The notes below the pieces were generated by a model, which had not been told where the DNA came from, searched no databases, and saw only the letters and a program-made list of their open reading frames with translations. The position numbers were made by a program, and so were the translations under genes. From NCBI GenBank assembly GCA_944326735.1, contig CALVFC010000005.1, positions 1 through 32,127 on the forward strand: a stretch of DNA of 32,127 nt. The letters run 5' to 3'. Shown in pieces: positions 24,969 to 32,127 of the stretch (position 1 is the first letter of the stretch; each line of letters begins with the position of its first letter). Origin of the DNA: an uncultured Limosilactobacillus sp. (GTDB taxonomy: Bacteria > Bacillota > Bacilli > Lactobacillales > Lactobacillaceae).

Positions 24969-25532
24969 TTAATCATCAAACGAAACTTTCGGAACCTGCT
25001 TACTTTCCTCTGGTACTTGTAAGTAATCCATCTGGGTAAAGTGTTGCAAGTGGGCCACAATATTGGTTGGGAAGGATTGAATACGGGCATTTAATGCGGC
25101 CACAGTACTGTTATACAGTTGCCGTGAGTAGGCAATTTTGTTTTCCGTATTGCTTAGTTCTTCCATGAGTTGTTGGTATTCAGTACTTGCCTTCAGGTCC
25201 GGGTAGTTTTCCGCCACCGCAAAAATGGACCGCAAGCTCGATGATAATTGGTTGGAAACTTCCATTAGCTTGGCATGATCCCCTTCAGGAATGTCAACCA
25301 TTTGTTGGCGCAGTTTTGTCACCTTTTCCAGCGTACTTGCTTCGTACTTACTGTATCCCTTCACAGTTGATAGTAAGTTGGGAATCAAATCATTCCGCCG
25401 TTGCAATTGAACGTCGATCTGACTCCATGATTCTTGAGCGTGAGTCCGCAATTGAACCAGGCCGTTATACATTGCTGCATAAGCAACTACTAGTATCACA
25501 ATTACGACGATCACGATAATCAGTGTCATCAT
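24969..25532 (-). CDS. lemA: LemA family protein
   Basis: 187 aa. One N-terminal membrane helix (about 3-21) is followed by a helical domain with the LemA signature [20 protein letters not shown] and [19 protein letters not shown]. The molecular function of the family is not established; the steady pairing with htpX suggests a membrane-quality role. Three start codons lie in tandem (GTG 25535, ATG 25532, ATG 25529) behind AAAGGAGG; 25532 gives a 9-base spacing and is chosen, but 25535 is equally possible. It is divergent from the phosphatase gene. Confidence 0.95.
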   Translation of the reverse strand: MMTLIIVIVVIVILVVAYAAMYNGLVQLRTHAQESWSQIDVQLQRRNDLIPNLLSTVKGYSKYEASTLEKVTKLRQQMVDIPEGDHAKLMEVSNQLSSSLRSIFAVAENYPDLKASTEYQQLMEELSNTENKIAYSRQLYNSTVAALNARIQSFPTNIVAHLQHFTQMDYLQVPEESKQVPKVSFDD

Positions 25533-25630
25533 CACTTTCGTCCTCCTTTAGTTTTGCATCTATTTTAGCAAATTCAACAACAGCAACGCTATCCCTTTGC
25601 TTTTCTTTAATGAAATATAACGATTTCGTC

Positions 25631-25636
25631 TATAAT
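25631..25636 (+). promoter_or_regulatory. -10 element for the phosphatase gene
   Basis: A perfect TATAAT lies 30 bases before the ATG at 25666. No good -35 is seen at 16-18 bases upstream. Confidence 0.4.
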
Positions 25637-25665
25637 GAAAGGAAAGGCAAAGTGAGGTGTCATTT

Positions 25666-26130
25666 ATGAAAGTAATGTTTGTGTGTCTGGGCAATATTTG
25701 CCGTTCGCCAATGGCTGAGGCAATGTTCCGGCAGATGGTTCAAAAAGCCGGCCTGAGTAATCAAATTCAGGTTGACTCCGCCGCAACCAGTAGCGAAGAG
25801 GAAGGCAATCCGCCACATCCAGGGGCCCAGAAGACAATGCGTCAGCACGGCCTCGATCCGACTGGTTTGGTATCGCGGCCTATTACCCCCACTGATTTTC
25901 ACTCTGCAGATTACATTATCTGTATGGACCGCATGAATAAGGAAAACCTCCTGCGGATGGCACCGCCAGAAGATCGCCACAAGATCTTTCGGGCATATGA
26001 AATTATTCCGGGAAAAGAAGACACCGTCATCCCTGATCCCTGGTACACCCACCGTTTTGAAGATACCTACCAAAGCCTCGCGGAAGTGTTGCCACGATGG
26101 TTAACTAAATTTCAAAAGGAACTTCAATAA
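25666..26130 (+). CDS. Low-molecular-weight protein-tyrosine phosphatase
   Basis: 154 aa. The phosphatase P-loop CLGNICRS (residues 7-14, Cys7 nucleophile, Arg13) is at the N-terminus and the general acid Asp124 is in PDPWY near the C-terminus, as in eukaryote-like LMW-PTPs such as YfkJ. It would dephosphorylate tyrosine or arginine residues; which ones cannot be told from sequence. The frame opens upstream with a GTG at 25657, but the ATG at 25666 has GAGG 8 bases before it. It is a single-gene unit, divergent from lemA and convergent with the sortase, and ends before a set of hairpins. Confidence 0.93.
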   Translation: MKVMFVCLGNICRSPMAEAMFRQMVQKAGLSNQIQVDSAATSSEEEGNPPHPGAQKTMRQHGLDPTGLVSRPITPTDFHSADYIICMDRMNKENLLRMAPPEDRHKIFRAYEIIPGKEDTVIPDPWYTHRFEDTYQSLAEVLPRWLTKFQKELQ

Positions 26131-26145
26131 AGTAAAGGGAAGACA

Positions 26146-26182
26146 GAACTAGCTTGCTAGTTCGTATTCGAACCCCCGCAAG
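26146..26182. repeat. Overlapping hairpins after the phosphatase gene
   Basis: GAACTAGC (26146-26153) and GCTAGTTC (26156-26163) form a perfect 8-bp inverted repeat. Alternatively CTTGC (26153-26157)/GCAAG (26178-26182) encloses GTTCG/CGAAC (26160-26164, 26169-26173). The two folds exclude each other. No U tract follows either. Confidence 0.5.
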
Positions 26183-26186
26183 CACA

Positions 26187-26231
26187 AAGAGGGCTCTAGC
26201 GTTCGGATAATCCGAACACTAGAGCCCTTTT
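26187..26231. terminator. Long palindrome, terminator, copy 2 of the repeated element
   Basis: GGGCTCTAG (26191-26199) and CTAGAGCCC (26219-26227) continue into the inner stem GTTCGGA/TCCGAAC, with TTTT on the plus strand. The inner 27 bases are the reverse complement of the core at 20889-20931 apart from the centre base, while the outer stem differs and covaries. It lies between the convergent phosphatase and sortase genes. Confidence 0.85.
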
Positions 26232-26290
26232 GTGTACTGCGTCGTAGTATTTTTATCTTTGTTGAGGACTTATGTCACAGCCCCTATTTT

Positions 26291-27004
26291 TTACGATTTA
26301 CGTCCCGTTGTGTATTTACTAGAGAAGTTATGCTGTACCTGTTGCGGCGCCTGTTTGAACGGCATCGACTTAACAAACTTACCCCGGATCATGAGCCGAT
26401 TAGCACCGGTCGCATCACAAGTAACGAGGGTAATGATCTTTTGTGGTGTATTCTGCACAACGTCGACCCGCGTTGCCGCAATAAACTTACGTTCCGTAAT
26501 TTGGTACTCATAGACGCGGTTTAAATCAGTAATATAAACCTTTTGCCCGACCTTTGCGTGGTAATACAATGGTGAGAATAAAATCTTACTGCCATGAGCC
26601 ATGTTGTGCCCAGCAAGTGCATAGTTTCCTTGTCCCATTTTCATGTCAGGACGGAAGGTTCCGGCTGCCAAGGCTAAGGTGGTGTTGTCGACCCCCTTAC
26701 CAATCGGCAGCGTCATATCAATGGCGGGGACAGTAATTTCACCAATAATGTTAATTGGTTGGCGCTTAGCCCGGGCCCGGGCCACTGTCTGAAGACTCAG
26801 ATCCTGAGCATTACTAAAGTCATAGTTAGCGGACTTGGTATTGTTCTTTTTAATCTCTTGACGTGAAATTTGCGGACGATAGCTTCCCGCCAGGTGGTAC
26901 TTAATCTGCTGGTTAAAAATCAGCACGACCGATAGCAGTAGTAGGATAACCACCGCAGTCCAGCGTAACCAACCACGAGACTGCCGTTTCTTAGGCTCTT
27001 TCAA
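26291..27004 (-). CDS. srtA: Class A sortase
   Basis: 237 aa transpeptidase that anchors LPxTG-type surface proteins to peptidoglycan. Basic N-terminus, one membrane anchor (about 14-31), then the sortase barrel with His133 (LAGHNM), Cys196 (LVTCD) and Arg203 (ANRLMIRG), the full catalytic triad. The start is TTG at 27004, with GGGAG about 10 bases upstream; no ATG or GTG fits better. A promoter of its own lies just after the hydrolase stop. No sortase substrate is encoded nearby, consistent with a housekeeping sortase. Confidence 0.95.
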   Translation of the reverse strand: MKEPKKRQSRGWLRWTAVVILLLLSVVLIFNQQIKYHLAGSYRPQISRQEIKKNNTKSANYDFSNAQDLSLQTVARARAKRQPINIIGEITVPAIDMTLPIGKGVDNTTLALAAGTFRPDMKMGQGNYALAGHNMAHGSKILFSPLYYHAKVGQKVYITDLNRVYEYQITERKFIAATRVDVVQNTPQKIITLVTCDATGANRLMIRGKFVKSMPFKQAPQQVQHNFSSKYTTGRKS

Positions 27005-27042
27005 GGTTTGCCACTCCCTTATCTAATAGTCAACATGTGTCT

Positions 27043-27071
27043 AGTATAGCGATATTACTTACCTTTGCCTA
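27043..27071 (-). promoter_or_regulatory. Promoter for the sortase gene
   Basis: Minus strand TAGGCA (27066-27071), 17-base spacer, TATACT (27043-27048), within the 73-base gap behind the hydrolase gene. Confidence 0.6.
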
Positions 27072-27077
27072 GTGTTT

Positions 27078-27968
27078 TTACTCCGCCTGCCCCTTTTTGT
27101 TAGGAACTGGTGCGGGAGTATTCTTATTATCCAAGAGGTACTGCTCGATTATTCGCACAATTTCCTTATTCTGTGGCAGGTCAGAATGTTGAGCATCTTC
27201 CCCCGTAACGGTCATGGTCGTATAATGTTGAACCCGCTTCTGATAAATGTACTTACCGGCTTGCACACTTTCCTCTGGCACGAGGCCATCAGAATCATAA
27301 CTTTCAGTCCCCGCAACGGAAATGACACCTAATGAACGGGGAATTTTATTCCGGTGTTTAACGAGGTCGGTAAACATCTGCGTAGGCGAATTAATCGACT
27401 TTTCAGCGAAGTTAAACGGAGTGCCCAACGTCATCAACCGTTTCATTTTGATTGAATCTGAGTATTGAGAATAGTAGTGTTCCAGCCAATAAGTCCAAAT
27501 CAAGCCCCCGTTGGAATGACCAAAGGCTTTAAAGTTATTAAAGTGGTACTCATTGGTCAGTTCGTCAAACGCGACATCTAACATCCGGGCCTGCTTCTTG
27601 ATGTTTTGGTATCCATCATGGTTATTTTGAAAGCCAATCACGATGATCGGTTCACGGTCGCCACGGTGAATATAACCCTCTGTCGACAGTTTATAGTGGT
27701 TATTCACCTGAATCTTCATCAGGCTATGCTTCTTATCGGTATCCTTGTTCAAAAGATTAACCAGTTGATTAAAGCGGTTCTTCGTTGCCGAGCTGCCGGG
27801 CACCATAATTACTGGCGACATCTTTGACTTACTTTGTTGGGCCAAGTAGGCATTGCTGGACCGCATCCATACAAAAGCCGGGATGGCCATTAAGATCAGG
27901 GCGACAATAATCGCTGAAAGAATGAGGCGACTCCGTTTTTGAGGATTAAGGTCATCAATTTTCGGCAT
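27078..27968 (-). CDS. Membrane-anchored alpha/beta hydrolase (DUF915-type)
   Basis: 296 aa. One N-terminal membrane helix (about 14-35), then an extracytoplasmic alpha/beta-hydrolase domain: VIMVPGSSAT (53-62), nucleophile Ser152 in GHSNGG (150-155), probable Asp227 (YDSDGLVP) and His261 (GEDAQHSDLP). It resembles the cell-surface DUF915 hydrolases common in lactobacilli, whose substrate is unknown. The ATG at 27968 has GGAGG 9 bases before it, whereas the open frame to 28061 lies inside the upstream gene. It overlaps the EIIC-like gene by 14 bases, so the two are translationally coupled. Confidence 0.88.
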   Translation of the reverse strand: MPKIDDLNPQKRSRLILSAIIVALILMAIPAFVWMRSSNAYLAQQSKSKMSPVIMVPGSSATKNRFNQLVNLLNKDTDKKHSLMKIQVNNHYKLSTEGYIHRGDREPIIVIGFQNNHDGYQNIKKQARMLDVAFDELTNEYHFNNFKAFGHSNGGLIWTYWLEHYYSQYSDSIKMKRLMTLGTPFNFAEKSINSPTQMFTDLVKHRNKIPRSLGVISVAGTESYDSDGLVPEESVQAGKYIYQKRVQHYTTMTVTGEDAQHSDLPQNKEIVRIIEQYLLDNKNTPAPVPNKKGQAE

Positions 27969-29265
27969 GCTGGTCCACCTCCTCCAAGTCCTGGCTAGGC
28001 CATTTATCCAGGATACGGACAAATGGTAAGTATAACCAGACGTCCAGAATAAACAGGGCAATTGTGAAAATCAAAACCCACCAATTACCATTGGTAGCAA
28101 TAAATGAAATCAATGGTCCTGGTGTCCCCACTAAGACTGGGTAAGGTGTCGCAGGGATCACATGAATGGTGATGGCCAATGCCGCAATTAACATATTCAG
28201 TGTCGGCATGAAAATTGCCGGTATAAACAGCAAAGGATTCATTAATACTGGAATACCAACCATGGCCCCAAATGATGAGTTGAAAAGGGTTGGTATTAAT
28301 GTCCACCGGGCTACTCGGTGGTAGTCACGACGGTGGGCCGCAATTAAAATTGCTACTAATAAGGCAAGTAACGCTCCGTGGCCACCAAAGTTAGCGAAGG
28401 AATTATAGAGTGATCCCCCTAACAATGGGTGCGGAACATTCCATGCACTTCCGTGTTGGAGGGCGTAATTAAGGTTTTCCTCAAAACTAGCTCCCGACAT
28501 CATAATATCAGCGGTATTCGCCGTCCCAAGACCTAACCAGTCAACAACCGCCATTAAGAGCTTGGTGAGGATTACCAGCCATAACTGGTTATCATTCTCA
28601 CCAACATTAATAATTGAATCATAGCCGGAACGTAACCAAGCATTCAAGAAACCAAAGTTCAGTACAAAGGAAATAATCACGGCCATCGTAACTGCCACAA
28701 TCAGTGGGCGAATGGCTAAAAAGGCCCGTTCATTGGGTGAAATTAACCGATGGCTTTGTTGGTAATTACGGGGACTAGCAAGCCCCCGGTACAGTTGACC
28801 AACACCGTAGCCAATTCCGAATGCTAGTAAAATACTGTGACCACTAAGCAATCCCCAGTTAAAGTTGCTCACCGCCTTAGCCATCGAGAAACGGTCATAC
28901 CGAAAAGCAATTAACAATAAAGTAATGATCCCCGTCATCCCCGCCATCTGGGCATCACGATGGTAGTAGCGGGCAGTATACTTAGCTGTTTCATAAACAA
29001 CTAATACCCCAAACAACCCGATCGTAACTTGGTTCACCGCAAACAAAGCCGCTTGACATCCGCGGTAAAGCCAATCTGGCATCCAGTTACTGAAATAAAG
29101 AATATTGGCGAAGAAACCATCATCGGAGAACATCGTTTTTAAGACCATCTGGGCCCCGGAACCAACCAACGCAAAGGGAAACAGGGTCAGTAAGGTTTCG
29201 TGAACGATCGAAAAGAATGACTTGTGTGCTAAATGATTAAGGAACTGATAAATCCGCGTTTTCAT
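27955..29265 (-). CDS. Orphan PTS lactose/cellobiose-type EIIC-like membrane protein
   Basis: 436 aa, about ten hydrophobic segments, with the general outline of the lactose/cellobiose EIIC family (VHETLLTLFPFALVGS near the start; GIPVLMNPLLFIP and ATPYPVLVGTPGP late). Two points are unusual. The conserved FNxxEPxxFGxPxxxNP loop reads FNSSFGAMVGIPVLMNP (328-344), so the sugar-binding Glu is Phe332. And no EIIA or EIIB is encoded nearby. It may therefore transport without phosphorylation, transport something else, or act as a sensor. ATG 29265 or the GTG one codon before are both possible. The rpmE2 terminator ends only about 23 bases upstream. It is coupled to the hydrolase gene. Confidence 0.78.
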   Translation of the reverse strand: MKTRIYQFLNHLAHKSFFSIVHETLLTLFPFALVGSGAQMVLKTMFSDDGFFANILYFSNWMPDWLYRGCQAALFAVNQVTIGLFGVLVVYETAKYTARYYHRDAQMAGMTGIITLLLIAFRYDRFSMAKAVSNFNWGLLSGHSILLAFGIGYGVGQLYRGLASPRNYQQSHRLISPNERAFLAIRPLIVAVTMAVIISFVLNFGFLNAWLRSGYDSIINVGENDNQLWLVILTKLLMAVVDWLGLGTANTADIMMSGASFEENLNYALQHGSAWNVPHPLLGGSLYNSFANFGGHGALLALLVAILIAAHRRDYHRVARWTLIPTLFNSSFGAMVGIPVLMNPLLFIPAIFMPTLNMLIAALAITIHVIPATPYPVLVGTPGPLISFIATNGNWWVLIFTIALFILDVWLYLPFVRILDKWPSQDLEEVDQHAEN

Positions 29266-29288
29266 CACGTCACCACCACTTTAGAGTA

Positions 29289-29323
29289 GAAAAAAAGACG
29301 AGATTGGTTGTCCCAATCTCGTC
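29289..29323 (-). terminator. Terminator of rpmE2
   Basis: A perfect 10-bp stem, GACGAGATTG (29297-29306) with CAATCTCGTC (29314-29323), and a 7-base loop, followed on the minus strand by seven or more T. It starts 18 bases after the rpmE2 stop. Confidence 0.93.
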
Positions 29324-29341
29324 TGTAAATAAAAGTCAGTC

Positions 29342-29587
29342 TTACTTGAGACCGTACTTCTTGTTGAACTTGTCCACCGCACCATCTGCTTGGGTAAACT
29401 TTTGCTTACCAGTGTAGAATGGGTGTGAATCAGAAGTAACTTCAACCCGAACTAATGGGTATTCGTTACCGTCTTCCCACTTGATGGTTTCACTGGAAGT
29501 TACAGTGGAACCTGAGAGAAACTTGTAACCAGTAGAAGCATCTTGAAATACTACTGGATGATAATCTGGATGAATTCCTTTTTTCAT
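29342..29587 (-). CDS. rpmE2: 50S ribosomal protein L31 type B
   Basis: 81 aa. [16 protein letters not shown] at the start and [11 protein letters not shown] in the middle identify L31. The CxxC zinc motif of type A is absent and the insertion of type B (about residues 17-40) is present, so this is the zinc-independent form. AAAAGGAGCG precedes the ATG at 29587. It has its own promoter and a strong terminator, so it is a single-gene unit. rho, often placed between murA and rpmE in Firmicutes, is not here. Confidence 0.97.
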   Translation of the reverse strand: MKKGIHPDYHPVVFQDASTGYKFLSGSTVTSSETIKWEDGNEYPLVRVEVTSDSHPFYTGKQKFTQADGAVDKFNKKYGLK

Positions 29588-29646
29588 AATTTATACGCTC
29601 CTTTTGCCATGAATCATTGCCTGAAACATAGATAATCAACTTTAAC

Positions 29647-29675
29647 AGGATAACACGATTTTTTTACGGATGCAA
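29647..29675 (-). promoter_or_regulatory. Promoter for rpmE2
   Basis: Minus strand TTGCAT (29670-29675), 17-base spacer, TATCCT (29647-29652) with a TG-extended -10, just behind the murA stop. Confidence 0.65.
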
Positions 29676-29679
29676 GAAC

Positions 29680-30957
29680 TTATCCGACCGTGACGGAAGA
29701 ATCGTCCTCAATCGAAACATTGGCCCCTAACCGGTTCAGCTTCCAAACAATCCGGTCGTAACCCCGTAAGATGTTACCCGCATTATTAATAACGGTCTTG
29801 CCGTCAGCCATTAAGCCCGCAATTGTTAATGCAGCTCCGGCACGAATTTCACCAGCAGAAACTGTTGCCCCATGGAGGTGGTCGGTGTGCCGAACAACAA
29901 TCATTCCATCATGAGCTTCGATGTTCATCCCCATCTTTTGCAATTCTGGGATGTGCTTAACCCGCTTCGGATAAATCGTATCAACAATAGTACTATCCCC
30001 TTCTGCTAACGACATCAGAGGAGTCAGTGGTTGTTGGAGGTCGGTCGCAAATCCAGGGAATGGCATGGTCTTAACATTGATGGCCTTCAAATGCTCTGAC
30101 TTCGGCACGTAAATCTTATCACTGTCAATCTGGAGGTTAACGCCCATTTCGATCAACTTACTGGTGAACGATTCCAAGTGTTCTGGAATGATATTGTGAA
30201 CCATAATTCCATCACCCATTGCTGCAGCCAGTGACAGGTAGGTCCCGGATTCAATCCGGTCCGCAATAATGGTGTGGGTATTCATTGATTGAAGGGTATT
30301 AACACCGGTAATCCGGATAGTGTCAGTCCCGGCACCACGGATCTTAGCGCCCATGTTGTTCAGGAAAGTGGCTAAGTCAATGATTTCTGGTTCCTTGGCG
30401 GCGTTTTCAATGATCGTTGTTCCTTCAGCACGGACAGCAGCTAAAATGCTGTTGATCGTTGCCCCGACGGAAACCATATCCAAGAAAATTCGGGTCCCGT
30501 GTAACCCATTTGGAGCATCCAAGTGGACAGTCCCATTGTTTTCTGACACCGAAGCTCCCAAAGCCTTAAAGGCCTTCAAGTGTTGGTCGATTGGTCGTGG
30601 GCCGATATTGTCACCACCGGGGAAAGTTAAGGTTGCCCGGTGAAAGCGACCCAGTAACGCACCCATGAAGTAGTACGAAGCCCGCAGGCTCTTGATGGCC
30701 TTGCTTGGTAATTCTGCTTCAACAATTTGTGTTGGGTCGATGTCCAACACCCCATGAGTGAATGATGACTTTACATTCATGGATTTCAAAATGATCATCA
30801 AATTGTGAACATCTAAAATGTCGGGGACCGTATCAAACTGCACTGGCGTATCAGCTAGAATGGCGGCCGGAATTAAAGCAACGGTACTATTTTTAGCGCC
30901 ACCGATTGTCACTTCTCCGGAAAGGCGGTGTCCTCCCTGAATGATCATTCGTTTCAT
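29680..30957 (-). CDS. murA: UDP-N-acetylglucosamine 1-carboxyvinyltransferase MurA, Asp variant
   Basis: 425 aa, full length. It transfers enolpyruvate from PEP to UDP-GlcNAc, the first committed step of peptidoglycan synthesis. Lys22-Asn23 (GGAKNS) and the loop PGGDNIGPRPIDQH (113-126) are clear. The residue that is Cys115 in E. coli, the fosfomycin target, is Asp116 here; the Cys-to-Asp form is known to stay active and to resist fosfomycin. GFATDLQQPLTPLM fits the second active-site segment (usual PTDMQ). GAGG lies 8 bases before the ATG. It sits after pyrG, separated by 255 bases with a terminator, as in many lactobacilli. Confidence 0.95.
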   Translation of the reverse strand: MKRMIIQGGHRLSGEVTIGGAKNSTVALIPAAILADTPVQFDTVPDILDVHNLMIILKSMNVKSSFTHGVLDIDPTQIVEAELPSKAIKSLRASYYFMGALLGRFHRATLTFPGGDNIGPRPIDQHLKAFKALGASVSENNGTVHLDAPNGLHGTRIFLDMVSVGATINSILAAVRAEGTTIIENAAKEPEIIDLATFLNNMGAKIRGAGTDTIRITGVNTLQSMNTHTIIADRIESGTYLSLAAAMGDGIMVHNIIPEHLESFTSKLIEMGVNLQIDSDKIYVPKSEHLKAINVKTMPFPGFATDLQQPLTPLMSLAEGDSTIVDTIYPKRVKHIPELQKMGMNIEAHDGMIVVRHTDHLHGATVSAGEIRAGAALTIAGLMADGKTVINNAGNILRGYDRIVWKLNRLGANVSIEDDSSVTVG

Positions 30958-31131
30958 TTTCGTTTCCTCACTTAAAATTAGTATTTATTAAGATTTTTAT
31001 TAGATTTGATTAATTTTATTAGTTAGTATTGCTCCTTGTTTGAACAATCAATTGTAATAATAATTAATTATTTAACAAAAAACAACCTTTTGCGATTAAT
31101 CTTAATTATTTTTGAAGGGAAGCGGCAAATA
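30958..31131 (-). promoter_or_regulatory. AT-rich leader region of murA
   Basis: A stretch of about 170 bases, very AT-rich. A possible promoter is TTGATT, 17 bases, TACTAA on the minus strand (about 31024-31052), next to a small palindrome TTGTTTGAACAA. No open reading frame, riboswitch or tRNA-like structure was recognised. Confidence 0.3.
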
Positions 31132-31171
31132 ACTAACGGGCAAAGCGTTTGGCGACACTTTGCCCGTTAGT
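31132..31171. terminator. Hairpin terminator after pyrG
   Basis: A perfect 14-bp stem, ACTAACGGGCAAAG (31132-31145) with CTTTGCCCGTTAGT (31158-31171), and a 12-base loop. The minus strand continues TATTTG, a modest U tract. It lies 41 bases after the pyrG stop. Confidence 0.75.
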
Positions 31172-31212
31172 ATTGTGATTTTTTGAACGAAGTTAATCAA
31201 CGATCTTCGTTA

Positions 31213-32127
31213 TTATTTGCCTTCAGCAGCCGCCTTAACAAAGGCCTTAAAGAGACCTTCTGGGTGGTTAGGACGGGACTTGAATTCTGGGTGGTATTGA
31301 GCAGCAACAAAGAAGCGCTTCTCAGGTAATTCCACCACTTCAACTAAGTTCCGGTCGGGGTTAATTCCAGAAACAACCAAGCCGTGGTCTTCCATCTCTT
31401 GACGGTACTTGTTGTTGAATTCGTAACGGTGACGGTGCCGTTCGCTAATCATGGATTGGTTATCATAAGCGGCAGCAGCCACAGTGCCCGCCTTCAGCTT
31501 GCATGGGTAAGCCCCTAACCGTTGGGTTCCACCCATATCTTCAATATTTTCTTGATCGGACATTAAGTCAATGATGTTGTGCTTAGTGTTAGGATCAAAT
31601 TCGGTTGAGTTGGCATCCTTGTATCCCAGAACGTCCCGGGCAAATTCGATGCAAGCCGTTTGCATCCCCAGACAAATACCCAAGTATGGAACATCATTTT
31701 CACGGGCGTACTTGATAGCGGTGATCATTCCTTCGATTCCCCGGGAACCAAAGCCACCAGGAACAAGAATTCCATCGTAATCCTTCAAAGTATCAGCCAC
31801 ATTGTCTTCGTTGATGTGCTCAGCGTTAAAGTGGTCGATCTTGACCTTAGCATCAACTGGATAACCAGCATGCCGCAAGGCTTCGTTAACTGAAATGTAA
31901 GCATCTTGCAGATCCGTGTACTTCCCAACCATAGCAATCCGGACGGTCTTGGTTAAGTCGTTTTCAATATGGTTAACCATGCTAGTCCATTCACGCATGT
32001 CCGCAACTGGGCAATCCAAGCCAAAGTGGTCCACGACTAATTGGTCCATCCCCTGCTTTTGCAAGTTCAACGGAATTTCATACAAGGTATTAACATCTAA
32101 TGATTCAATGACCGCCTTTGGATCAAC
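31213..32127 (-). CDS. pyrG: CTP synthase, C-terminal part (cut by window edge)
   Basis: 305 codons are visible; the frame is open to the right edge ([20 protein letters not shown]). CTP synthase converts UTP to CTP using ATP and glutamine. The visible part is the end of the synthetase domain and the whole class I glutamine amidotransferase domain: oxyanion region [10 protein letters not shown], nucleophile Cys in GICLGMQ (visible residue 152), and His279/Glu281 in QYHPEF. A shorter frame would begin at a TTG at 32085, but this is an internal Leu. It is followed by a terminator and then murA. A pyrimidine enzyme, it is unlinked in transcription to codBA in this window. Confidence 0.97.
   Translation of the reverse strand, partial: VDPKAVIESLDVNTLYEIPLNLQKQGMDQLVVDHFGLDCPVADMREWTSMVNHIENDLTKTVRIAMVGKYTDLQDAYISVNEALRHAGYPVDAKVKIDHFNAEHINEDNVADTLKDYDGILVPGGFGSRGIEGMITAIKYARENDVPYLGICLGMQTACIEFARDVLGYKDANSTEFDPNTKHNIIDLMSDQENIEDMGGTQRLGAYPCKLKAGTVAAAAYDNQSMISERHRHRYEFNNKYRQEMEDHGLVVSGINPDRNLVEVVELPEKRFFVAAQYHPEFKSRPNHPEGLFKAFVKAAAEGK

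Noticed and set aside
26160..26185. tRNA T-arm-like sequence (GGGGGTTCGAATAC on the minus strand)
   Set aside because: No acceptor stem, anticodon arm or D-arm can be built around it; it is explained by the CTTGC/GCAAG and GTTCG/CGAAC hairpin.
29588..29679. Missing rho between murA and rpmE2
   Set aside because: Gene order with rho inserted is common but not universal in Firmicutes; absence from this spot does not show that the genome lacks rho.
31138..31156. Catabolite-responsive (cre) site around AAAGCGTTTGGC
   Set aside because: It lacks the flanking TG...CA of the consensus and lies in the stem-loop of the pyrG terminator.
1..32127. Mobile element, prophage, CRISPR or defence island
   Set aside because: No transposase, integrase, cas gene, spaced direct repeats or toxin-antitoxin pair was found; the only dispersed repeat seen is the short palindrome pair.

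Overview
The window reads as chromosomal core sequence from a Lactobacillaceae bacterium, most likely a Limosilactobacillus-type lactobacillus. The grounds are gene order and protein character: pth-mfd-rqcP-divIC-S1 protein-tilS-hpt-ftsH-hslO-dusB, a five-gene dltXABCD operon, acpS-alr, cshA-murF and pyrG-murA-rpmE2 all follow Firmicutes/lactobacillus arrangements, with strong AGGAGG-type ribosome binding sites. No tRNA, rRNA, CRISPR array, insertion sequence or prophage gene was seen, and the species is inferred. LAYOUT: (1) 1-10934, minus strand: a long maintenance block running leftward, covering peptidyl-tRNA hydrolase, Mfd, RqcP, DivIC, an S1 RNA-binding protein, TilS, Hpt, FtsH, Hsp33 and the start of DusB. 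Internal promoters lie in front of divIC, the S1 gene, ftsH and dusB. (2) 11197-14684: a plus-strand CBS-ACT gene of the cyclic-di-AMP-binding CbpA type converges on a cytosine salvage pair, codB-codA. codB is broken by a one-base frameshift in an A run. It is preceded by a strong promoter and a structured leader ending in a terminator that competes with an alternative helix, a riboswitch-like arrangement I cannot assign to a known class. (3) 14685-20931: acpS-alr (minus) diverges from dltXABCD (plus). Alr makes D-alanine, AcpS can arm the DltC carrier, and DltA/B/C/D/X place D-alanine on teichoic acids, so the two divergent units form one functional cell-wall module. (4) 20971-23934: the DEAD-box helicase CshA, with a TTG start and a His-rich tail, and murF. 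(5) 24064-29323: lemA-htpX, a low-molecular-weight phosphatase, class A sortase, a membrane-anchored alpha/beta hydrolase and an orphan PTS-EIIC-like membrane protein lacking the usual conserved Glu. (6) 29342-32127: rpmE2, murA (Asp in place of the catalytic Cys) and the 3' part of pyrG. MOST UNUSUAL POINTS: the codB leader; a near-perfect palindrome occurring twice (20889 and 26187), each time between convergent genes; His-rich tails on two different RNA-binding proteins; a 15-base palindrome inside the acpS promoter; MurA Asp116 with its implied fosfomycin insensitivity; and terminators lying directly against the ribosome binding sites of cshA and the EIIC-like gene. No gene longer than about 45 codons is left unexplained, no intergenic gap exceeds about 265 bases, and I see no large undescribed multi-gene system.
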